Positions 1-6,421 of a DNA stretch of 10,013 nucleotides are shown here, piece by piece (positions within the stretch are counted from its first letter, which is position 1; the number at the start of each line of letters is the position of its first letter). The notes under the pieces are model-generated. The model was not told the origin of the DNA. It searched no databases and saw only the letters and a program-made list of their open reading frames with translations. The DNA comes from Methanobacteriota archaeon (GTDB lineage Archaea > Thermoplasmatota > Poseidoniia > Poseidoniales > Poseidoniaceae): positions 1 to 10,013 of the forward strand of contig JAACDL010000044.1 in NCBI GenBank assembly GCA_009936765.1. The letters run 5' to 3'. The translations under genes and the position numbers were made by a program.

Positions 1-2301
1 ATGCTGAATGATAGTCACGAGGTTTCAAATTCTACAATCTCAGTAATGAGGGCAACTGGACAAAACTGTGGCCTAAATCTCATTACCCCTATTATCAGGG
101 ATGCTCCTTTCGCCCAGGAAGTCATGGATAATGGACTTGCTTGGTTCAAGGAAGACATGGACGGAGATGGGCTGTTAAATGGCCCTTCAGACTGGGATAC
201 TGACGGAGATGGAATGCCGGATGGATTTGAATTCTGTTTCACTTACATCCAAGAACATCCATACTCTGGTACCTCGGTTGCATCTTCACAGTTGCTTGAC
301 CCTGCTAACAGTTCAGATGGCTATGGTGATTGGGATGAAGATGGAATGAATAACATCGAGGAATATCAAGTAGCTATTGCGTTTGGAGATGATAAGTTCA
401 CTTCTCCTTGGCATGCTGACACAGATGAAGATGGAATGCCAGATGGATGGGAAGCAACAAACGGCCTAGATCCAAGGGATGGTTCCAATGGAGACATCGA
501 TTCAGACCGTGATGGATATGACGCTGATAAGAATGGTCTGGTAACCTTCTCTACCCTTGAAAATGCAGCACTAGTTGTCGCTATTGATGTTGAACTCGAT
601 GACTGGGTAAGTGTTAACGAAACAGTTGCACGTGCAAGAATTACATTATCTGGTGGTAACCAACAGGTTATCCCTCTAGTAGCCCCTGTCGAAGGTTACG
701 TTTACTCAATTAATGTCGAAGTAGGTGACACAATCGAAAGTAGGCTTGATGTCTGGATTGAAATTGTTGAATTAGATGAAATGTTCACTAATCTCATGGA
801 ATACAATGCTAGAGATTCAGACGGTGATGGGATTATTGACGGTCGTTCTACTGACCCACTAAACCCTGATACTGATGGAGACGGTTTGAAAGATGGAATC
901 GAAGTTATTGGCTGGGAAATACTAGTCGTTAACCGTGGTGTTCAGAATGTTCGTGTCACATCAGACCCTGGACTTTGGAATACTGACGAAGATGGACTTT
1001 CAGATTACAAAGAATTCAATGATGTCTGCGAAACAGGTTCTAATGCTTCAAACGCAGATACAGATGGTGATGGTTTAGGAGATCAAGCTGAAGCGCTGAA
1101 TGGATTCTCATGGTACGGTGAAGACTACTTCACCAGCCCATGTATGTATGATACAGACAACGATGGATTGGAAGATGGTGAAGAAGTAATTCTTGGACTA
1201 GACAACTTCCTAACCCATGCGAACAATTCGGATACAGATAACGATGGACTGAAGGATGGTTACGAAGTTCTCTTCGTTCCTAGGCCGTATCAAAACCCTA
1301 CGAATCCTTTGATTAACGATACAGACAGCGACGGCATGCTTGATGGTTGGGAGATGCAAATAGAATCCGTCGAAGATAATACGAAATCCCATTCACTATG
1401 GGTATCAACCGACCTATGGCTTCCCCCTGGTTGCGACTCAATGATTGAGTGCGGTATGGATTCTGGTGGATATGTATGGAAGAGTTGGCTCGGTGGATTT
1501 ATTCTCGAAAAGAAATATGAAATTCATGAGATGAACATGACTAATTTCGCAGTTCCTTCCAACTCACTTTGTAATTGTAACGGAAGATGGGCACTAGACC
1601 CATCTGAAGGTTCAATGAAGGACGATACTTATGACATCGATAACGACACACTACCAAACGGTGCAGAAGCGCCAGATAGATGGGATACAAACCCTGTGGA
1701 CGATGACACTGACGGTGACATGCTTCCAGACGGTTGGGAAGTTAAGTACTCTGAACAGGCACTTATTCTGGGATTGGTTGACAATGCTACAACAAGCGCA
1801 AATGGAGCACGTGGAGTTATGGATCCTGCACTTAAGGATTCAGATGCTGATGGAATTGATGATGGGATGGAAGACCCAGATCAGGATGGCTTAAACCGTA
1901 CAGGATTAATCGCTAAGTATTGTCCTTCATATGAAGACCCACAATCTAGCAATTGTCACATTGACCCTGATACTCCTGATGGAAAATCATTCTATGACAA
2001 TCTAGAAAATTACACTAGTTTTGAAGAGTTTGTTAATGGAACAAATCCAATTGCTAATGACAGTGATGGTGACGACTGGGAAGACGGAGCTGAAGTTTTC
2101 TACCAAGACCACGATGATGATGGAATGGCTACCGGATGGGAGTATTATTTCAATTTCGATCCATTTGATGGAGTCGACAGAATGACTGACACAGACGGTG
2201 ATGGCCACGTTAACTATTGTGAATACAAGTGGGACACTAACCCTCGTGACATCAACAGCTTCCCTGGCCAAGGCCAACTTTGTAATGCTTTCGAGGAGTA
2301 G
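1..2301 (+). CDS. Giant TSP3-repeat (calcium-binding) surface protein, 5'-partial
   Basis: The 766 visible residues are the C-terminal part of a large acidic extracellular protein. About 19 DxDxDG-type motifs, often followed by xxDGWE, occur at roughly residues 52, 66, 110, 140, 165, 272, 290, 327, 353, 384, 411, 440, 545, 569, 613, 626, 687, 703 and 730. They resemble thrombospondin type 3 repeats, whose Asp side chains bind calcium and stiffen the chain. Two regions lack the motif: about 180-265, beta-rich with a segment like a biotinyl/lipoyl half-motif, and about 452-540, which carries Cys and Trp (C478, C484, C524, C526). The Met at base 1 is unlikely to be the true start: it has no signal peptide, and the protein begins in mid-domain. 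There is no C-terminal membrane segment, so anchoring must come from the missing N-terminus or a partner. The next gene starts 5 bases on. The specific function is unknown; adhesion or surface scaffolding is inferred. Confidence 0.85.
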   Translation: MLNDSHEVSNSTISVMRATGQNCGLNLITPIIRDAPFAQEVMDNGLAWFKEDMDGDGLLNGPSDWDTDGDGMPDGFEFCFTYIQEHPYSGTSVASSQLLDPANSSDGYGDWDEDGMNNIEEYQVAIAFGDDKFTSPWHADTDEDGMPDGWEATNGLDPRDGSNGDIDSDRDGYDADKNGLVTFSTLENAALVVAIDVELDDWVSVNETVARARITLSGGNQQVIPLVAPVEGYVYSINVEVGDTIESRLDVWIEIVELDEMFTNLMEYNARDSDGDGIIDGRSTDPLNPDTDGDGLKDGIEVIGWEILVVNRGVQNVRVTSDPGLWNTDEDGLSDYKEFNDVCETGSNASNADTDGDGLGDQAEALNGFSWYGEDYFTSPCMYDTDNDGLEDGEEVILGLDNFLTHANNSDTDNDGLKDGYEVLFVPRPYQNPTNPLINDTDSDGMLDGWEMQIESVEDNTKSHSLWVSTDLWLPPGCDSMIECGMDSGGYVWKSWLGGFILEKKYEIHEMNMTNFAVPSNSLCNCNGRWALDPSEGSMKDDTYDIDNDTLPNGAEAPDRWDTNPVDDDTDGDMLPDGWEVKYSEQALILGLVDNATTSANGARGVMDPALKDSDADGIDDGMEDPDQDGLNRTGLIAKYCPSYEDPQSSNCHIDPDTPDGKSFYDNLENYTSFEEFVNGTNPIANDSDGDDWEDGAEVFYQDHDDDGMATGWEYYFNFDPFDGVDRMTDTDGDGHVNYCEYKWDTNPRDINSFPGQGQLCNAFEE
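154..2223 (+). repeat. Degenerate DxDxDG (TSP3-like) coding repeats
   Basis: About 19 copies of a codon pattern encoding D-T/S-D-x-D-G-x-x-D-G, typically gatactgatggagatgg-like, are spaced irregularly about 14 to 100 residues apart. The copies have diverged in DNA, so this is an old protein repeat and not a recent tandem duplication. Confidence 0.75.
2293..2298 (+). promoter_or_regulatory. Shine-Dalgarno GAGGAG for the PKD membrane protein
   Basis: GAGGAG lies 8 bases before the ATG at 2307. It sits inside the last codons of the upstream gene, just before that gene's TAG stop. It supports the 2307 start and suggests coupled translation of the two surface-protein genes. Confidence 0.6.
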
Positions 2302-2306
2302 AATAG

Positions 2307-3854
2307 ATGAGGCCTCTGACGAAGTCCAGCATAATGTTGGTTTCGATATTGCTTCTGTCTACGTGTTTGAATACGGGCAGTTCTCTATCCACCTCTCTCC
2401 CCGGAGATTTATCTAGTACATTGGATGATGGTGAATGGGTAAATGGCACACTTGCTGTAAATGGGTCCACTACACTTGATCCTCAAAATGCAAACTGGAT
2501 TTTGTATGATTTAGATGACCTATATGGTGAGTGGAGTGTTCTACGTAGCGGAGAGTACTTCAGTGAGGTAACTCCAATTAATCTAGGTGTTTGGAACTGG
2601 TCGATAACAATAGATGTTCAAGGATTAGAATGTACATGCTGGTTAGAAATTAGTCAACCAGATGGGTTACAAAGGGCTATTCTAAATCGAATAGTTTTCA
2701 TTGGAGACGGTCCTCATGACCCTATTTTATCACCTAAGCACGATTCATCAATTGTTTTAGATGAACCAGTAATGATTTCGACCTTAGGGCTACTTGCGAA
2801 TGGAGTTCTAGCAGACTCGAATATCATTTTGTCTTGGTGTCATGCACCGAATGGTGCTTGCGATGGAGAACTATTGTCAGCGGACGCAAATGCTACATGG
2901 ACTTTACAAGATGATGAACACATTGGGTCATTCCTTATCGATGCCGAAGAATTAGGACTCTATGACGGTACTTGGGAATTAACATATGTGTTACAAGATA
3001 GTTTTCTGAGAACTTCTCCACATGTTTCTGTAAGAGTCTTTGTTGACCAGACCGACCCTGAATCTATTCTGATTAGCCCTAGCAATGCATCTGAAGGTGA
3101 CACAATAATCGTTGATGGAAGTGACTCCTGGGATGGTGTTTGGAGTTCAAACCTTCAGGCTGTTTGGTACATCCATCAGCCAGATGGTTCTATGCGTGTT
3201 GCTGAACAATCAGAAACCAATGGCTTAGTACTAACATTAAACCCTAAACAATCTGGGAATTATTCTGTACAACTTGATGTACTCGATATGGTTGGAAGAA
3301 TGTCGAGTTCACAAGTTACGATCATAGTTCAAAATATTATACCTGTATTGGAGGTGTCAATTGATGGTATCGAAAATACTAGTCCTAATTCAATACAATT
3401 AGCAGAAGAAGAGAATCTAATTGTTTCTGCTATAGCACATGAAACTGGTAGCGACAAGGAAACACTGGTTTACGAATGGTACATCAATGATGAATTTGTT
3501 TCCAATGATGAAATGTTAGAGATATCCAATTTAGGAGTTGGGACTCATGAATTACGATTGGTTATTACAGACGATAATGGTGCTACAGACAGTCATGAAA
3601 TGGACCTAATTGTTAATGCAAATTCTAAAACTGATGATAAAAAAATCAATGTTTGGGCAATTTTACTAATCGTTGTAATTTTGGTTGGTATAGTCCTTTT
3701 TACAAAGCGAATGAGATTAACCGAGAATGAATCTTCATCAATGCCTAAGTGGAACAAGTCGTCGGAAACTGAATCTTCAGGTTACACTGATTCTGACCTT
3801 CCAGAATCTGAACTATGGAATGACTCTAATGCCTCCATAGGAGGCAAGGACTGA
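2307..3854 (+). CDS. Secreted PKD/Ig-like protein with C-terminal membrane anchor
   Basis: A 515-residue predicted type I membrane protein. Residues 1-26 form a signal peptide with a basic start and a hydrophobic core at 9-19. C20 follows LLST, a poor lipobox, so lipidation is unlikely. Residues 40-240 are beta-rich, with a CxC at 109-111. Residues about 248-343 and 344-438 look like two PKD/Ig-type beta-sandwich domains; the second contains YEWYIND and the typical ending LRLVITDDNGA. A transmembrane helix spans about 447-465, followed by the positive-inside KRMR and a Ser/Glu/Asp-rich cytoplasmic tail of about 45 residues. Such domains usually mediate adhesion or assembly. The gene follows the TSP3 protein by 5 bases with a good Shine-Dalgarno, and that protein has no visible anchor. 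This one could therefore be its membrane partner, which is inference. No catalytic motif is seen. Confidence 0.85.
   Translation: MRPLTKSSIMLVSILLLSTCLNTGSSLSTSLPGDLSSTLDDGEWVNGTLAVNGSTTLDPQNANWILYDLDDLYGEWSVLRSGEYFSEVTPINLGVWNWSITIDVQGLECTCWLEISQPDGLQRAILNRIVFIGDGPHDPILSPKHDSSIVLDEPVMISTLGLLANGVLADSNIILSWCHAPNGACDGELLSADANATWTLQDDEHIGSFLIDAEELGLYDGTWELTYVLQDSFLRTSPHVSVRVFVDQTDPESILISPSNASEGDTIIVDGSDSWDGVWSSNLQAVWYIHQPDGSMRVAEQSETNGLVLTLNPKQSGNYSVQLDVLDMVGRMSSSQVTIIVQNIIPVLEVSIDGIENTSPNSIQLAEEENLIVSAIAHETGSDKETLVYEWYINDEFVSNDEMLEISNLGVGTHELRLVITDDNGATDSHEMDLIVNANSKTDDKKINVWAILLIVVILVGIVLFTKRMRLTENESSSMPKWNKSSETESSGYTDSDLPESELWNDSNASIGGKD
3831..3845 (+). promoter_or_regulatory. Perfect hairpin at the 3' end of the PKD protein gene
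   Basis: GCCTCC (3831-3836) and GGAGGC (3840-3845) form a perfect 6-bp GC-rich stem around the loop ATA, inside the last codons of the gene. It is immediately followed by a second hairpin. The AGGC arm (3842-3845) could alternatively pair with GCCT at 3873-3876. Confidence 0.45.
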
Positions 3855-3867
3855 AATCTCAGTCCTT
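3846..3867 (+). promoter_or_regulatory. Perfect 9-bp hairpin spanning the stop codon, before pepP
   Basis: AAGGACTGA (3846-3854) pairs perfectly with TCAGTCCTT (3859-3867) around the loop AATC. The left arm includes the TGA stop of the membrane-protein gene, and the structure ends 13 bases before the pepP start. No T-run follows, so it is not a classic terminator. An RNA-stability element, an attenuator or a translational spacer are the options. Confidence 0.5.
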
Positions 3868-3880
3868 ACACCGCCTAAGC

Positions 3881-5245
3881 ATGTGGGATGATTCACTGCA
3901 GGCAGTAGGCGCTGAGCCTGCTTCAATTGGTAATGATGAATTTCGTGCTAGACAAGCACGACTTTTCTCTCAACTCCGTCCAAACGATCTTCTAATTATC
4001 ACAGCACCACATGAGTCTACAAGATCGAACGATGTTCATTATCCTTACAGAACTAGTAGTGAAATGATGTATCTATGTGGATGGGAAGATCCAGAGGCTG
4101 TATTCTGTGCATTCAATGAAGAAGGAGTATGGAAATCATTGTTATTCGTTCAGCCAAAGGATTTGCTTAAAGAAATCTGGGAAGGTCGTAGACCTGGAGT
4201 AGTAGGAGCAGTCAAAGATTGGCCAATAGACATTGCTTATCCACATGACGAATTGGAGGATAATTTGTCACAATTACTCGTGCAATGTTCCAGAGTATTC
4301 GTTAAATTGGGAGTTGATGAAAATATTGATTCATTAGTTGAAAATGAAATGAAAAGAAACTCTCGTGCTAGACAAAAATTTGGAACCGGTCCTGTAAGTA
4401 TTGTGGATCCATCTTTCCAGATTAACGAACTTAGGTTAAGAAAATCTGACGGCGAGATTGCAATCATGCGACATTCTGCAAAGATAGCAAGTCAGGCTCA
4501 CATTCAAGCAATGGCTAATACTAAGCCTGGAGTTGGAGAATGGCAATTAGAAGGCATTATCGAAGGCCTATTCAAATATTGTCGCACTTCAGGAATAGCC
4601 TATCCTTGTATCATTGGGAGTGGTGATAATGCTACAGTTCTACACTACACTGTGAATGATGACACTTGTGATGATGGTGAAGTATTGCTGATAGATGCTG
4701 GTTGTGAATACAAGGGGTATGCATCAGATATTACTCGCTCTTGGCCAGTAAATGGAAAGTTTAGCGATGCACAAGCTGAGATCTATCAAATCGTTTTAGA
4801 TTCTCAATTAGCCGCAATCGATGAATGCCGAATTGGTAATTCATATGACGCTCCTCACATAGCAGCAAGGCGAGTTCTTGCTGAAGGTTTGATCAAACTC
4901 GGTGTTATCAAACAAGGTTTAGATGAAGCACTATCTGCAGATGGAGAATTGAATACATGGTATATGCACAATACTGGGCACTGGCTAGGCTTAGATGTAC
5001 ATGATGTTGGAATCTATCGCCCTGACGGCGAAGCTAGGTTACTCGAAGAAGGAATGGTTCTAACTGTTGAACCTGGGCTATACTTTGGGGCATGGAGACC
5101 AGATGTGGATTGTCCTGAAAGATATGCTAACATTGGAATAAGAATCGAGGATGATGTACTCGTCACAAAAGACGGTCCAGATGTATTATCCAGCGACTGC
5201 CCGAAAACAATTGATAATATCGAATCCATTGTAGGAACCGCATGA
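3881..5245 (+). CDS. pepP: Xaa-Pro aminopeptidase (aminopeptidase P, M24B)
   Basis: Cytosolic metallopeptidase that removes the N-terminal residue from peptides with proline at position 2. The length of 454 residues is close to that of E. coli PepP (about 440). The N-terminal AMP_N-type domain covers about 15-170, with the family motif PYRTSSEMMYLCGW at 55-68. The pita-bread catalytic domain covers about 185-445. All five dimetal ligands are in their family contexts: D272 (LIDAG), D283 (SDITR), H367 (GHWLGLD), E397 (TVEPG) and E423 (RIEDD). Catalytic histidines H255 (LHY) and H374 (DVHDVG) are also present. There is no signal peptide. Several blocks appear identical, from memory, to gammaproteobacterial PepP, which suggests a bacterial-type gene. 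The ATG at 3881 gives the expected N-terminus, but no clear Shine-Dalgarno precedes it. The stop abuts mqnC. It probably recycles proline-containing peptides. Confidence 0.95.
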   Translation: MWDDSLQAVGAEPASIGNDEFRARQARLFSQLRPNDLLIITAPHESTRSNDVHYPYRTSSEMMYLCGWEDPEAVFCAFNEEGVWKSLLFVQPKDLLKEIWEGRRPGVVGAVKDWPIDIAYPHDELEDNLSQLLVQCSRVFVKLGVDENIDSLVENEMKRNSRARQKFGTGPVSIVDPSFQINELRLRKSDGEIAIMRHSAKIASQAHIQAMANTKPGVGEWQLEGIIEGLFKYCRTSGIAYPCIIGSGDNATVLHYTVNDDTCDDGEVLLIDAGCEYKGYASDITRSWPVNGKFSDAQAEIYQIVLDSQLAAIDECRIGNSYDAPHIAARRVLAEGLIKLGVIKQGLDEALSADGELNTWYMHNTGHWLGLDVHDVGIYRPDGEARLLEEGMVLTVEPGLYFGAWRPDVDCPERYANIGIRIEDDVLVTKDGPDVLSSDCPKTIDNIESIVGTA

Positions 5246-5254
5246 GTGGTAACT

Positions 5255-6421
5255 ATGTCTTGGAACGATATTCTGACATCTCACATGCCAAGTGGTGACC
5301 GTTTGTCACCAGAAGATGCAGTTGTCTTGTATCGTGATGCTCCTCTTCACGCACTTCGCAATGCAGCAAATCAACGTCGCATAGAGATTAACGGGAATGA
5401 GGAAGTCACTTACCTGATAGATCGTAATATCAACTACACAAATATATGCACGATAAATTGTCAATTCTGTTCATTTTACCGTCCACCCGGTCATGAAGAA
5501 ACTTATACTCAAACTATCGCTGAAATTAGTGATAGAGTTAGCAAGTTAGAGGAGATTGAAGGTACTAGAATTCTAATGCAAGGTGGAGTAAACCCTGAAC
5601 TTGGTATTGATTATTACACTAATTTAATTCAGTCATTGCGAGAATTGCACCCAACAATAGATTTGGATTGTTTTTCTCCTATAGAGATTGAAGGTATTGC
5701 TGAAGTTACTGAGTCATCTACCCTTGAGGTTCTTCAAAAGTTGAAGGATGCAGGTATGCATGGACTACCAGGAGGTGGTGCAGAAATGCTTGTCGATGAT
5801 GTAAGGAAAGATGTTTCTCCGAAAAAAGGAGCTCCTGCTAATTGGCTCAGGGTGATGTCAGAGGCCCAATCTCTTGGTTTGATAACCAGTGCTACAAACG
5901 TTTTTGGTTTTGGCGAAGTCTTTGAAGATAGAATCGAACACATGAGAAGGATTCGTGAACTTCAAGATGAAAGCATAGAAAAATACTCGAATGGTTTCAC
6001 ATCCTTCATAGCTTGGCCTGTACAATTGGAAAACAATACCTATGGCAAAAGGAACAAAGGAAGAAACAAGTTTGAACTAGGTGCTGGTCCAAGCGAATAT
6101 CTTCGTCATATTGCCGTATCACGTCTATTCCTCGACAATATACTGCACATACAGGCATCATGGCCTACAATGGGATTATCCATCGCACAGATGGCATTAT
6201 TGGGCGGGGCGGATGATGCAGGTTCTACTATGATGGAAGAAAATGTAGTGTCGGCTTCTGGTACTGAAAAGATGGAAGCTAGTGAAATCGAATTGCAAGA
6301 TGCAATTGTAAGAGCAGGGTTCAGGCCACGTCGAAGAAATTCAAGGTATGATATACTTGAAACTCCTTCTCCACTGACCAATCGTGAACAATTAGCAGCT
6401 CCGCCTCCGTCTCAATTTTGA
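5255..6421 (+). CDS. mqnC: Cyclic dehypoxanthine futalosine synthase (MqnC), radical SAM
   Basis: Radical SAM enzyme that cyclises dehypoxanthine futalosine in the futalosine pathway to menaquinone. With residues numbered from the GTG at 5246, the [4Fe-4S] motif is C68-x3-C72-x2-C75, in the context DRNINYTNIC...FCSFYR. It is followed by family blocks LMQGGVNPELGIDYY (110-124), LPGGGAE (174-180), SPKK (191-194), RELQDE (237-242), IQASWPTMG (302-310) and GSTMMEENVV (326-335). These favour MqnC over its relatives MqnE and CofG/CofH. Oddities are ATNVFGFGE (216-224), where other members commonly have ATMMFGHGE as I recall, a basic loop at 266-276, and a Pro-rich C-terminal tail. I chose the ATG at 5255 because family members begin near MSW; the in-frame GTG at 5246, directly after the pepP stop, is the alternative. 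No other mqn gene is in view. The 3' end overlaps the convergent lipoprotein gene by 10 bases. Confidence 0.88.
   Translation: MSWNDILTSHMPSGDRLSPEDAVVLYRDAPLHALRNAANQRRIEINGNEEVTYLIDRNINYTNICTINCQFCSFYRPPGHEETYTQTIAEISDRVSKLEEIEGTRILMQGGVNPELGIDYYTNLIQSLRELHPTIDLDCFSPIEIEGIAEVTESSTLEVLQKLKDAGMHGLPGGGAEMLVDDVRKDVSPKKGAPANWLRVMSEAQSLGLITSATNVFGFGEVFEDRIEHMRRIRELQDESIEKYSNGFTSFIAWPVQLENNTYGKRNKGRNKFELGAGPSEYLRHIAVSRLFLDNILHIQASWPTMGLSIAQMALLGGADDAGSTMMEENVVSASGTEKMEASEIELQDAIVRAGFRPRRRNSRYDILETPSPLTNREQLAAPPPSQF

Noticed and set aside
1631..1894. Alternative plus-strand frame of 87 codons
   Set aside because: It lies within the TSP3 gene in another frame, has low-complexity repeat-derived composition and no domain features.
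2307..2370. C20 of the PKD protein as a lipobox cysteine
   Set aside because: The residue before Cys is Thr instead of Gly, Ala or Ser, and a C-terminal membrane helix already provides an anchor.
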